DNA of 64,000 nucleotides from an uncultured Parabacteroides sp. (GTDB taxonomy: Bacteria; Bacteroidota; Bacteroidia; Bacteroidales; Tannerellaceae), in contig CAJTMR010000008.1 of the NCBI GenBank assembly GCA_910577325.1, positions 70,052-134,051 on the forward strand, read 5' to 3'. This document shows, piece after piece, positions 54,194 through 63,055 of this stretch. The translations under genes and the position numbers were made by a program. The notes below the pieces were generated by a model. It was not told where the DNA came from. It did no database searches and saw only the letters and a program-made list of their open reading frames with translations. The number at the start of each line of letters is the position of its first letter. Positions within the stretch are counted from its first letter, which is position 1.

Positions 54194-54389
54194 TCCTTTT
54201 CCTTAATATTTTTTCCTTTTCTATATTCTTTCTTATCAACAAGATAAACAATATCGTACGAAAATGCTTATTTACAAGACAAACTCCGAAACCGGCAGGT
54301 GGACTACAACACAATCCCACACGATAAGAATTTAATGTATATGCGTACATTAATATATAGACAAAACCGGACTGCCTCTTCAGGGTCGC

Positions 54390-54448
54390 TAACCCTATGC
54401 TTTACGCCTCCTAACCCATAGGGTTACGATAGCTAAAGCATAGGGTTA
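54390..54448. repeat. Nested palindrome element with TAACCC/GGGTTA core
   Basis: TAACCCTATGCTTTA (54390-54404) and TAAAGCATAGGGTTA (54434-54448) are perfect 15-bp arms. The loop holds TAACCC-ATA-GGGTTA (54412-54426), a palindrome with the same core. It lies beyond the 3' end of the LolC/E-like gene and upstream of the surface-protein promoter; no T-tract follows. Confidence 0.75.
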
Positions 54449-54488
54449 CAAAATGTCATAGATTTTTGGGCCGGAACCTATAGGGGAA

Positions 54489-55724
54489 TTACCGGGTGAG
54501 CCACTTCTTTCCCAGATAGCGGACGGGGAACCAAGCAGCAAGGAAGCCGATGGCGAGGACGGTTGCCAAGACAAGGAGAATATCGCCGGCTTCAACACGG
54601 ACCGGATAAGCATCGATAATGAAAGAACCGGCCGCCTGACCTAATTTGATAATTCCCAATTCTTGTTGCAACAAACAAAGGACCAAACCGATAACGATAC
54701 CGATCATGGCGCCGAGCCCGGAAATCATCCAGCCTTCGAAGAGAAAGATACGACGGATCAGACGGTCGTCAGCCCCCATATTCCGCAAAGTACGGACATC
54801 CTCTTTCTTTTCTATCATCAACATGGAGAGCGAGCCGATCACGTTAAACAGCGCCAGAACCAGAATGAAACACAGGATCAGGAAGATCACCCATTTTTCT
54901 CCCTGCATCATCCGGAAAGAGGCCTCCTGTTGTTCATAGCGGTCCTTCACCGAAAAGTCATCACCCAACAGCGATTTTATGCGGTCCTTCACCGAATGTA
55001 CATCCGCGCTGGGAAGCAATGACAGCTCTATCGCCGAAACTTCCTTCTCATAATCGAACAGGGAACGGACCATCGGCAGGGGCAACAAAATGAAGTTCTC
55101 GTCATACATCTGCTGGTTAGTGGCATATACTCCTCCTACAAAAGCATATTCCAAATTCAAGGAAGCGACAGGATTGGCGAGATTGACTTTCTCGTTCCTC
55201 TTGGGAGCATAAAATTCCAAAGGATCGGAATAGTGAGGACGTACCCCCAAAGAAAAAGCCGTCCCGACACCCAAGTTGGCATAATCGGCCACTTCATCGG
55301 ACAGGACAAAAGTACCCTCCCGGCTATCAACCAAAATACTGTCTATCCGGGTCAACTTTCCAAAAGTATCGTCCACGCCTTTAATCGTTGCGGTAATCTG
55401 GCGATCCCGATAACGGACCTGCGCATTATCCTGGAGCACTTCGCAAAACAATGCGACCTCAGGCAACTCCTTCATTTCCCGGACAGCCGGAAGATCCGGA
55501 TCGAAAACCTTTCCATGTACAGGCTGAATCTTCAACTCCGGATCGAAGTTGCCGAACATGGAAGAAACCAGCCCGACAAACCCGTTCAATACAGACAGCG
55601 CGCACACCAAGGCCATCGTAGCAACAACCACCCCGCAAACAGATACCATCGAAATGATATTGATGACATTGTGGGACTTCTTCGAGAAAAGATACCGCCG
55701 GGCTATATAAAACGGGAAGTTCAA
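54489..55724 (-). CDS. FtsX-type ABC permease, LolC/LolE-like
   Basis: 411 residues. One membrane helix near residues 20-45 (NVINIISMVSVCGVVVATMALVCALSVLNGFVG), a large periplasmic domain, then three helices near 275-400. The MacB/FtsX pattern VIGSLSMLMIEKKEDVRTLRNMGADDRLIRRIFLFEGWMI is the coupling-helix region. It would extract lipoproteins from the inner membrane with a LolD ATPase encoded elsewhere. Bacteroidetes usually have such a single permease, so LolF-like is an alternative name. rbfA is 12 bp upstream. Confidence 0.85.
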   Translation of the reverse strand: MNFPFYIARRYLFSKKSHNVINIISMVSVCGVVVATMALVCALSVLNGFVGLVSSMFGNFDPELKIQPVHGKVFDPDLPAVREMKELPEVALFCEVLQDNAQVRYRDRQITATIKGVDDTFGKLTRIDSILVDSREGTFVLSDEVADYANLGVGTAFSLGVRPHYSDPLEFYAPKRNEKVNLANPVASLNLEYAFVGGVYATNQQMYDENFILLPLPMVRSLFDYEKEVSAIELSLLPSADVHSVKDRIKSLLGDDFSVKDRYEQQEASFRMMQGEKWVIFLILCFILVLALFNVIGSLSMLMIEKKEDVRTLRNMGADDRLIRRIFLFEGWMISGLGAMIGIVIGLVLCLLQQELGIIKLGQAAGSFIIDAYPVRVEAGDILLVLATVLAIGFLAAWFPVRYLGKKWLTR

Positions 55725-55736
55725 CGCGGCAATCTT

Positions 55737-56072
55737 TTATTTTTTCAACAGATTATCAATATTCTCGATATAATCCAAGGAATCATCGATAAAGAAACTC
55801 AGTTCCGGAATCTTGCGGACCTGTTTCCGGATGCGTTGTCCGAGATCAAAGCGGATGGCTTTCGTATTGGTACGGATATTTTCGAGCATTTCCTCCGACT
55901 TGCCGGACGGGAAGATGCTCAGGTAAGCACGTGCCACACTCAAGTCCGGGCTTACGCGCACCACACTGACAGAAATCAGCAGGCCATGCATCGCCTGTGT
56001 CTGTCTCTGAAAGATATCACTCAACTCCTTTTGCAGGAGACGCTCTATTTTACTTAGTCTTGTACTTTCCAT
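55737..56072 (-). CDS. rbfA: Ribosome-binding factor A
   Basis: 111 residues, KH-type fold. It starts STRLSKIERLLQKELSDIFQ, and LLISVSVVRVSPDLSVARAYLSIFP is the core strand-helix of the family. It assists 16S 5' end maturation and cold adaptation by binding the free 30S subunit. It lies between the methyltransferase and permease genes in one minus-strand unit. Confidence 0.93.
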   Translation of the reverse strand: MESTRLSKIERLLQKELSDIFQRQTQAMHGLLISVSVVRVSPDLSVARAYLSIFPSGKSEEMLENIRTNTKAIRFDLGQRIRKQVRKIPELSFFIDDSLDYIENIDNLLKK

Positions 56073-56086
56073 AATTTCTTGCTTTT

Positions 56087-56710
56087 TTATTTTTTCCAGA
56101 CCATTGTGAGGCCGTCACGCAAAGGTAAGATAACTTTTTCAATACGCGGGTCTTCTTTGACTTTATCATTAAAACTAAGAATACCGAGTGTTTGTTTATC
56201 CGTAGGATGTTCTTCCACCACATGGCCGTCCCACAAGGTGTTGTCGGCAAGGATCAGCCCGCCGGCACGCACCATCGGAAAAACCAAGTCGAAGTATTGC
56301 GAGTACAACCGCTTGTCGGCATCAATAAAAACAAGATCGAAGGTCTCATCAAGCAGCGGGATGATATCGAGGGCATCGCCGAAATGGACCCGTATCTTAT
56401 TCCGATGGGGCGACTGTTTCAGATATTTCATGATAAAGTCTTCCATCTCGTCGTTGATCTCAATCGTATGCACCAAAGTTCCTTCTTCCATCCCTTCCGC
56501 CATGCAAAGAGTCGCATAACCCGTATAAGTACCGATCTCAAGCACACGGCGGGGACGAAGCATCCGGCAGAACATCTTCAGTATCCGTCCTTGCAGATGC
56601 CCCGACAACATACGCGGACGAAGCAGGTTGACGTTCGCATCCCGGTTCAGGGCCGAGAGCAGCGCACCTTCTTCGTCACTGTGCGAAAGGATATATTCGT
56701 CTATCGTCAC
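56087..56710 (-). CDS. SAM-dependent O-methyltransferase
   Basis: 207 residues of the class I O-methyltransferase family (catechol/caffeoyl-CoA type). The SAM loop is VLEIGTYTGYATLCMAEGM near residues 55-75. The metal and catalytic stretch is LVFIDADKRLYSQYFD, followed by GGLILADNTLWDGHV. The natural substrate is unknown. It is translated 3 bp after pyk and 14 bp before rbfA. Confidence 0.88.
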   Translation of the reverse strand: MTIDEYILSHSDEEGALLSALNRDANVNLLRPRMLSGHLQGRILKMFCRMLRPRRVLEIGTYTGYATLCMAEGMEEGTLVHTIEINDEMEDFIMKYLKQSPHRNKIRVHFGDALDIIPLLDETFDLVFIDADKRLYSQYFDLVFPMVRAGGLILADNTLWDGHVVEEHPTDKQTLGILSFNDKVKEDPRIEKVILPLRDGLTMVWKK

Positions 56711-56713
56711 GTC

Positions 56714-58165
56714 TTACTCCCTAAATGTCGGTAACTGGAATTTGCTTCCTGCATCCAGGACCTTTCCTACATTATTGATCTCAAGAAAGCTCGTACCGCC
56801 GCCTTCGCCGAAACTGCCGCTCAGGTAGGCCACCATGTCGTTACGGGTGATGCGCCCGCTGTTTATCAACTGGTTCAACGCATCATAGAAATAACCGCGA
56901 CGGCTGTCGTTATAAGGCTGATGGACGGCCCATACACCATAAGAAAGCGACAACATACGCATGACACGCGGATTGTAGCAGATGGAGAACACGGTGGAAG
57001 TACCACGGAATGCAGCCAGGTAACGGGCCGTACGGCCGGTATAGCTATCCGTAATGATCGCTTTCACATGCAGCTTGGAAGATGATTTTACAGCTTGCTT
57101 CGCCAAGAAAGACGTAACATCCAAGTCGTTTCCTTCGATCGGGACGCGGATGTCATTGGCTGCGAGTTTCGTCTTTTCCGCTTCGCGGGCTACCTTCGTC
57201 ATCGTCTGGACAGCTTCGACAGGATATTTTCCGTAGGCTGTTTCACCACTCAACATCAAAGCATCCGTACGATAATAGATCGCATTGGCGATATCCGTCA
57301 CCTCGGCACGTGTAGGACGCGGATTGTTGATCATGGAGTGAAGCATCTGAGTCGCCACAATAACCGGTTTCTTTACTTCCACGCATTTACGGATCAGCAC
57401 GCGCTGGATACCCGGAATCTTTTCGGCAGGTACTTCAATCCCCAGGTCACCGCGGGCAATCATGATGCCGTAAGCAACTTCGAGGATCTCGTCTACATTG
57501 TCGACACCTTCCTGGTTCTCAATCTTCGCGATAATCTTGATCGGACTGTTGTGCTCGTCCAGAATACGCTGGATATCCATTACGTCCTGTTTGCTACGGA
57601 CAAAGGAGTGAGCAATAAAATCCAGATCGTTTTCAATCGCCCACAGGATATTTTTACGGTCTTTCTCTGTCAAGGAAGGCAAGTTGATACGTACGCCCGG
57701 CACGTTCACGCTCTTGCGGCTTCCCAGGGTAGCATCGTTTTCGACTTCGCAAACCAAATAATCGTCTTTCTTATCTACCACTTTCAGTTCCAGATCTCCG
57801 TCATCGATCAGGACATCGCTTCCGATAGCCAAGTCATTGACAAAATTCCGGTAAGAGACACAAATGCAATCATGTGATGTCTCCCCTTCCGGGTTTCCCA
57901 TGACCTTAACCATCTCCCCGGTTTTGAACTCGACGGGCGCCTGCGCCGTAGTCGTACGCACTTCCGGCCCTTTAGTGTCCATCAGGATTCCGATACGGTT
58001 GGAAACCGTACGGACATTATTGACCACTCTGGTCAAACCTTCTTCAGCCATGTGAGCCGTATTGAGGCGCACGACATTCATTCCCGCCTTGTACAACGCA
58101 TCTATGAACTCGACCTCGCAACGTTGGTCTGAAACTGTAGCAACAATCTTCGTATGCTTTAACAT
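56714..58165 (-). CDS. pyk: Pyruvate kinase
   Basis: 483 residues from the ATG at 58165 (MLKHTKIVATVSDQRCE); 12 extra open codons upstream come from intergenic sequence. Barrel motifs: VRLNTAHM, ILMDTKGPEVRT, IKIIAKIENQEGVDN, IMIARGDLGIEVP and the tRNA-like K/E pocket; the C-terminal effector domain is present. One oddity: the family usually has NxSH near residue 35, and here it reads RLNTAHM. It converts PEP to pyruvate. It heads the pyk-methyltransferase-rbfA-permease unit. Confidence 0.95.
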   Translation of the reverse strand: MLKHTKIVATVSDQRCEVEFIDALYKAGMNVVRLNTAHMAEEGLTRVVNNVRTVSNRIGILMDTKGPEVRTTTAQAPVEFKTGEMVKVMGNPEGETSHDCICVSYRNFVNDLAIGSDVLIDDGDLELKVVDKKDDYLVCEVENDATLGSRKSVNVPGVRINLPSLTEKDRKNILWAIENDLDFIAHSFVRSKQDVMDIQRILDEHNSPIKIIAKIENQEGVDNVDEILEVAYGIMIARGDLGIEVPAEKIPGIQRVLIRKCVEVKKPVIVATQMLHSMINNPRPTRAEVTDIANAIYYRTDALMLSGETAYGKYPVEAVQTMTKVAREAEKTKLAANDIRVPIEGNDLDVTSFLAKQAVKSSSKLHVKAIITDSYTGRTARYLAAFRGTSTVFSICYNPRVMRMLSLSYGVWAVHQPYNDSRRGYFYDALNQLINSGRITRNDMVAYLSGSFGEGGGTSFLEINNVGKVLDAGSKFQLPTFRE

Positions 58166-58297
58166 ATAACCCTTTTTTAACTGGCAATCGACTATTGACA
58201 ACAGATAATGAATATTAAACTGCCAATGCCACTTCCAATCGCCAAACCTTATTAAACCTCTTTTTACCTAAAAAACTCTTCTCTTCCTAAATGTCAA

Positions 58298-58729
58298 CTA
58301 TCCGTTGTCACATTGAAGCATTGCTTCAATCGCCAACCGGTACGAATCCAGTCCGAATCCCAAGATCACCCCTTTGCAAGCGGCGGAAATCATGGACACA
58401 TGACGGAAAGATTCACGGGCATGTACATTTGAAATATGTACCTCCACAACCGGAGTCGTTACAGCTTTTATCGCATCGTGAAGGGCAACGGATGTATGCG
58501 TATAAGCTCCTGCATTTATAATAATCCCGTCGTAATCGAAACCGACCTCGTGGATCTTGTTTATCATCTCACCTTCCACATTGCTCTGAAAATAAGCAAT
58601 TTCACATTGCGGATACTTTGCGCACAATTCACTCAGATAGCTTTCAAACGAAGCATTTCCGTACACTGCCGGTTCGCGCTTGCCTAACAAATTAAGATTG
58701 GGGCCGTTGATAATCTGAATTTTCTTCAT
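58298..58729 (-). CDS. aroQ: 3-dehydroquinate dehydratase, type II
   Basis: 143 residues from the ATG at 58729. The start MKKIQIINGPNLNLLGKREPAVYG contains the active-site loop with Arg and Tyr. INAGAYTHTSVALHDAI and EVHISNVHARESFRH supply the catalytic His and substrate-binding residues. It catalyses the third shikimate step. The frame extends to 58786, but the extra 19 residues overlap the promoter box at 58784-58791. Confidence 0.95.
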   Translation of the reverse strand: MKKIQIINGPNLNLLGKREPAVYGNASFESYLSELCAKYPQCEIAYFQSNVEGEMINKIHEVGFDYDGIIINAGAYTHTSVALHDAIKAVTTPVVEVHISNVHARESFRHVSMISAACKGVILGFGLDSYRLAIEAMLQCDNG

Positions 58730-58783
58730 TTTGCCGTAATTTATTACCTTTGCACTACCCTTGAAAAGGCAGAAAATATTTGA

Positions 58784-58791
58784 CAAAGATA
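58784..58791 (-). promoter_or_regulatory. -7 box of the aroQ promoter
   Basis: TATCTTTG on the minus strand; no clear TTG box at the expected distance. Its position sets the start at 58729 rather than further upstream. Confidence 0.5.
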
Positions 58792-58798
58792 GTAAAGA

Positions 58799-58947
58799 TT
58801 TATGATTTATAATTTATGAATTATGAATTGGTGCTAAGTCTTTAGGGTAAAACCCATTACATAAGCAGATTTTACCGGACGGACCTCCAGCTCCTCATAC
58901 ATCTTTGTAAATCGTAAGTCATAATTCACAAATAATAAATCATAATC
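58799..58947. repeat. AT-rich imperfect inverted repeats between aroQ and xerD
   Basis: ATGATTTATAATTTATGA (from 58802) is mirrored by ATAATTCACAAATAATAAAT (58921 onward), about 24 of 28 positions complementary, 90 bp apart. The interior holds a small GGGTAAAACCC hairpin. The whole looks like a short MITE-like or decayed repeat built from the TTTATGATT unit. The xerD start lies directly beyond it. Confidence 0.5.
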
Positions 58948-58953
58948 CGTTTC

Positions 58954-59859
58954 ATGCATCAGGAGAATGACAAAATAGAACGATACAAAATTTATCTCCG
59001 TTTAGAGAAAGCGCTCTCTGCCAACTCTATCGACGCTTACCTGACAGATCTCGACAAACTGACGAACTTTGTCGAAAGCGAGGGTAAGAAGTATGCGGAT
59101 GTCACGTATGACGACCTGCAACAATTTGTTGCCCGTTTACGTGATATCGGTATCCACCCGCGCTCACAGGCAAGGATCATTTCAGGAATCAAATCTTTCT
59201 ATCGATTCCTGCTCTTAGACAATTATATAACAACTGATCCGACCGAATTGTTAGAATCGCCCAAGATCGGCCTGAAGCTTCCTGAAGTTCTAACCGTCAA
59301 TGAGATAAACAGCATCTTGGACACGATCGACCTGACACTGCCGGAGGGGCAACGAAACCGGGCGATGCTTGAAGTATTGTATAGTTGCGGACTACGCGTA
59401 TCGGAACTGGTCTCGCTACGCTTCACGGATGTTTATTTCGACGAAGGATTCATCAAAGTGGAAGGAAAAGGGAACAAGCAACGGCTGGTCCCCATCTCGG
59501 GAACGGCCATCAGGGAAATCAAGAACTACCTGTATGACCGCAATCATGTTCCGGTAAAAAAGGGATTTGAAGATATCCTGTTCCTGAGCCGGAGGGGAAC
59601 AGCCTTATCACGGATCATGGTATTCCATATCATCAAGCAGCAGACGGAAATGGCAGGCATTAAAAAGAACGTAAGTCCGCATACGTTCCGCCATTCCTTC
59701 GCCACCCATCTGCTGGAAGGTGGAGCCAACCTGCTCGCTATCCAGGAGATGTTAGGACATGAGAAGATCACCACCACCGAAATCTATACGCATATCGACC
59801 GCCAGTTCCTTCGGAAGGAGATACTGGAACATCATCCACGTAGCAAGCCGAGATATTAA
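58954..59859 (+). CDS. xerD: Tyrosine recombinase XerD
   Basis: 301 residues. N-terminal SAM-like DNA-binding domain (about 10-95) and catalytic domain with the full set: Arg in YSCGLRVSELVSL, Lys in VEGKGNKQR, HTFRHSFATHLL, LGHEKITTTEIYTHI with the nucleophile Tyr. Length and sequence fit housekeeping XerD, which resolves chromosome dimers at dif with XerC, not the shorter invertase-type integrases. A TACCTTTG at 58744-58751 could be its promoter across the repeat. Confidence 0.93.
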   Translation: MHQENDKIERYKIYLRLEKALSANSIDAYLTDLDKLTNFVESEGKKYADVTYDDLQQFVARLRDIGIHPRSQARIISGIKSFYRFLLLDNYITTDPTELLESPKIGLKLPEVLTVNEINSILDTIDLTLPEGQRNRAMLEVLYSCGLRVSELVSLRFTDVYFDEGFIKVEGKGNKQRLVPISGTAIREIKNYLYDRNHVPVKKGFEDILFLSRRGTALSRIMVFHIIKQQTEMAGIKKNVSPHTFRHSFATHLLEGGANLLAIQEMLGHEKITTTEIYTHIDRQFLRKEILEHHPRSKPRY

Positions 59860-59945
59860 AGCAGACGTTCTATAGTTCGGCTTGTTCCTTTCGGACAACA
59901 GCTACACATGCCGGTATAAAAAACAGATACCAGAAGTCCCTTCAC

Positions 59946-61157
59946 TCATTCCTCATCATATTGCTGGAAAAGGAAATCATTATAGGGGAAACGGGTAATA
60001 TGAATCTGTTTTACCCGCTCGTACAGTAAAGCTTTGAGCGCATCGATATTCGTCCGTTCTTTAGCCGAGATGAAGATACAATTATCCTGCATCTTGTTCA
60101 TCCAGGTACGTTTCAGTTCGTCCAGGTCGATATTCTCGCGCGTACGCGGAGTCAGATCATCTTCATCCTTGGGGACAAAGGTGAAAGCATCGATCTTATT
60201 GAATACCATAATCATCGGTTTCTCCGTCTTGTCGATTTCCGATAAGGTACGGTTCACCACCTCGATCTGTTCCTCAAACGTCGGATGAGAAATATCGACG
60301 ACATGCACCAGCAGATCCGCCTCACGCACTTCATCCAAAGTCGACTTGAAAGATTCGACCAGTTCGGTCGGCAACTTACGGATAAAGCCGACCGTGTCAG
60401 ACAACAGGAAAGGCAGATTTTCGACAATCACCTTGCGTACGGTCGTATCGAGTGTCGCGAACAGTTTGTTCTCGGCAAACACTTCGCTTTTACTAAGCTG
60501 GTTCATCAATGTGGACTTTCCGACATTGGTATAACCGACCAGAGCCACGCGGACCATCTTCCCGCGGTTCTTCCGTTGCACGCTTTTCTGCTTATCGATC
60601 TCGACCAAGTCCCGTTTCAGTTTGGATATTTTATCCAAGATAATACGCTTATCCGTTTCCAACTGAGTTTCGCCCGGACCACGCATACCGACACCGCCAC
60701 GCTGGCGCTCCAAGTGTGTCCACAAACGGGTCAGGCGGGGCAACATATATTTATATTGAGCCAATTCCACCTGCGTCTTTGCATGGGCAGTCTGTGCACG
60801 CCGGGCGAAGATATCCAGAATCAGGTTCGTACGATCCAGGATCTTCACCTGCAGCTCTTTCTCGATGTTACGCAATTGTTTGGCAGAAAGTTCGTCGTCG
60901 AATATCACCAGCCCGATCTCATTTTCCACCACATACTCCTTTATCTCCTGCAATTTGCCGGAACCGACAAAGGTCACGGAGTTCGGATAATCCAGCTTCT
61001 GATAAAAACGCTTCACCGCCTCAACCCCTGCCGTATCGGCCAGGAAAGCCAGTTCGTCCAGATATTCTTTCACTTTCTGTTCGTTCTGTTCAGGAGTAAT
61101 CAACCCTACGAGAACAGCCTTTTCTGTCTGTGCTTCAGATATAATAAATTCTTTCAT
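59946..61157 (-). CDS. hflX: Ribosome-associated GTPase HflX
   Basis: 403 residues. The N-terminal HflX domain (LVIFDDELSAKQLRNIEKELQVKILDR) leads into the signature RGGVGMRGPGETQLETDKR. The GTPase domain has G1 GYTNVGKSTL, G3 DTVGFIRKLP and G4 FNKIDAF. It splits stalled or heat-damaged ribosomes. It is convergent with xerD and has its own -7 box at 61169-61162. Confidence 0.96.
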   Translation of the reverse strand: MKEFIISEAQTEKAVLVGLITPEQNEQKVKEYLDELAFLADTAGVEAVKRFYQKLDYPNSVTFVGSGKLQEIKEYVVENEIGLVIFDDELSAKQLRNIEKELQVKILDRTNLILDIFARRAQTAHAKTQVELAQYKYMLPRLTRLWTHLERQRGGVGMRGPGETQLETDKRIILDKISKLKRDLVEIDKQKSVQRKNRGKMVRVALVGYTNVGKSTLMNQLSKSEVFAENKLFATLDTTVRKVIVENLPFLLSDTVGFIRKLPTELVESFKSTLDEVREADLLVHVVDISHPTFEEQIEVVNRTLSEIDKTEKPMIMVFNKIDAFTFVPKDEDDLTPRTRENIDLDELKRTWMNKMQDNCIFISAKERTNIDALKALLYERVKQIHITRFPYNDFLFQQYDEE

Positions 61158-61161
61158 GCGA

Positions 61162-61196
61162 CAAAGATAGTAAATTCAATTATTTCCGTATATTTG
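61162..61196. promoter_or_regulatory. Divergent -7 boxes for hflX and the secreted-protein gene
   Basis: Minus strand TATCTTTG at 61169-61162, 5 bp from the hflX ATG (nearly leaderless). Plus strand TATATTTG at 61189-61196, about 33 bp from the secreted-protein ATG. Neither has a convincing TTG partner. Confidence 0.45.
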
Positions 61197-61228
61197 TCAA
61201 GCAATATCAATCCAAAATAGTCTCAACT

Positions 61229-62968
61229 ATGAAAAAAGGAATCATACTTTTTATTAAGCACGCATTTGTCAAAATATTATTATCCTGTGCCGCCTATCCA
61301 CTCCAAGCGCAGGTTTCCAATCCGTCTTCATGGGAAAGTTTTGTCGACAGCGATGCAAATGTACTTGTTTCGGACACGTTCAGATTACAGACGTTCGGGA
61401 ACTCGGAACAGGACAATTGGGAATATACCTTGACCGGCAGCTCTTCGCTTGTCCAAGAGAAGTACACGATAAAGATACCTGTCGGTTCCGGAATAGTTTT
61501 TCAACCTTTCCTTCTTACGAATTACACAAATGTGAAAATCGTATCACATATTGCCGGACTCAACCTAAAACCTGACGAATCTTTATTATTTAATGTCCAT
61601 CGCAACAATACCGATGAGCTCATAACCGGAAACACACCGGAACAAGGAAAAGATTTCATGGGCTACAAATATCTTACAATCGGGAACAATCCAAGTTCTT
61701 TTACGATAACGACCAGCAAAGGCACTAACACACAAAACGGATATTATATGACCAATAGCACTCTTGCTTATGGAAGCATCCCTTCCTATTCTCTATTCTC
61801 CGGTATCGGAAACTGGAATGATACAACCCTTTGGTCGCATCTTCCTCCACTCCGTCATAGAAACGCGCTCATAAAAGGAGATGTAAATATAACGGCAGAT
61901 ACTTACTGTAAAGATATTGCCATCCATTCCGGATCATTGAAAATCAATCCAGGTAACCGGCTTATCCTACAAAACCTGGACTTATACGGAAACAAGGCTT
62001 CTCTATATTCAGAAGGAACAATATTGCTTTCCGAATATTTCACCTTCCATAAAACTTTCGAAGAATCCGGCAAATGGTATTTTATCTCGTTTCCTTTCGA
62101 CGTCTACCCCTCCGGCATCACCCCCCTTTTTGAGCAAAAGGACGCAACACCTAACAACGGGGGCAACTTTTTTTATGTCCAGTCTTACAACGGAGATAAG
62201 CGTGCCGCTTCAAACCAATCGGCCGGAAACTGGGAAGTCGTGCCCATCCGCCCCGACAATATCCCTTTATTTGAAAAAAACAAAGGTTATCTGATCGCAT
62301 TAGATGAGAAAGCGACCAGCCTGACTTTGTCTTTTTCTTCCCGTCCCGGCGACATCCCCCAAAATTTCGCCCATACAGGAGTTATTGCAATCCCTTTAAA
62401 TACCCACATGACTCCCGACAATCAAGAAAACTACGGCTGGTATTTGTGCGGAAATCCATTACCGACTCCCCTGATGTTATCACAAATAGAAAAAAACACT
62501 GCTTTGGACGGATATGTCTATGTATATAACGGAACAGACTATACCGTTTACCCCCTTGACAGCCACTATGCACTTCCGCCTTTCTCCGCTTTCTTCGTCA
62601 AAGCCTCAGCCGAAACAACCCTCAACGTATCAAGCAAAAACTCACCAACACAAATAGCCCGAACCATTAAAACTCATTTCCCTATAAATCTGAAAAACAC
62701 AGAACCTTATATTCAAAAACATGGTATGGGAGGGAATAATTCCAATACAGAAGATTTTCATTTTTTTATAAAAAACGGTCAGTTGCATTTACAAAACATC
62801 CCGGAAGCAGGATATATCAAGGTTTTTAACATGATGGGGCACTGTATGCTTCAAAAAAACATACGACAAGGATCTCTGATGATTCCAGTCACCAATCTCC
62901 CCAAAATGAATATTTTACAAATACATTCCGCTAACTATCAAAAACACTATAAAGTGGTTCTTCCATAA
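61229..62968 (+). CDS. Secreted protein with T9SS-like C-terminal sorting segment
   Basis: 579 residues. The N terminus is hydrophobic and basic (MKKGIILFIKHAFVKILLSCAAYPLQAQ), a probable signal peptide. Segments such as GNWNDTTLWSHLPPLRHRNALIKGDVNI and LILQNLDLYGN are typical of the repetitive beta structures of Bacteroidetes secreted proteins, which often carry a GxWxxxxxW motif. The end (GYIKVFNMMGHCMLQ ... HYKVVLP) has the type A CTD pattern: a strand with N/G, then a final Lys-Val strand. No catalytic domain is recognised. It is AT-richer than its left neighbours, which suggests different ancestry. Confidence 0.75.
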   Translation: MKKGIILFIKHAFVKILLSCAAYPLQAQVSNPSSWESFVDSDANVLVSDTFRLQTFGNSEQDNWEYTLTGSSSLVQEKYTIKIPVGSGIVFQPFLLTNYTNVKIVSHIAGLNLKPDESLLFNVHRNNTDELITGNTPEQGKDFMGYKYLTIGNNPSSFTITTSKGTNTQNGYYMTNSTLAYGSIPSYSLFSGIGNWNDTTLWSHLPPLRHRNALIKGDVNITADTYCKDIAIHSGSLKINPGNRLILQNLDLYGNKASLYSEGTILLSEYFTFHKTFEESGKWYFISFPFDVYPSGITPLFEQKDATPNNGGNFFYVQSYNGDKRAASNQSAGNWEVVPIRPDNIPLFEKNKGYLIALDEKATSLTLSFSSRPGDIPQNFAHTGVIAIPLNTHMTPDNQENYGWYLCGNPLPTPLMLSQIEKNTALDGYVYVYNGTDYTVYPLDSHYALPPFSAFFVKASAETTLNVSSKNSPTQIARTIKTHFPINLKNTEPYIQKHGMGGNNSNTEDFHFFIKNGQLHLQNIPEAGYIKVFNMMGHCMLQKNIRQGSLMIPVTNLPKMNILQIHSANYQKHYKVVLP

Positions 62969-62975
62969 ATACAAC

Positions 62976-63024
62976 AAAGGCGGAATGCAAAAATGCTTCA
63001 TCCTCGCACTTCACATTCCGCCTT
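62976..63024. terminator. Hairpin between convergent genes
   Basis: AAGGCGGAATG (62977-62987) and CATTCCGCCTT (63014-63024) pair perfectly over 11 bp with a 26-nt loop. There is no T-tract, so termination efficiency is doubtful. Confidence 0.5.
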
Positions 63025-63055
63025 CACCCAACAATTCAGTATAAAATATGAAATA

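Noticed and set aside
54146..54260. CGTACGAT/ATCGTACG pair considered as a second invertible promoter
   Set aside because: Only 8 bp, mostly the self-palindrome CGTACG, and unlike the 28-bp arms of the other locus; insufficient evidence for inversion.
58954..59859. XerD considered as the recombinase of the invertible promoter
   Set aside because: It is a full-length housekeeping-type XerD, and the inverted-repeat core has a 2-base asymmetric centre typical of serine, not tyrosine, recombinases.
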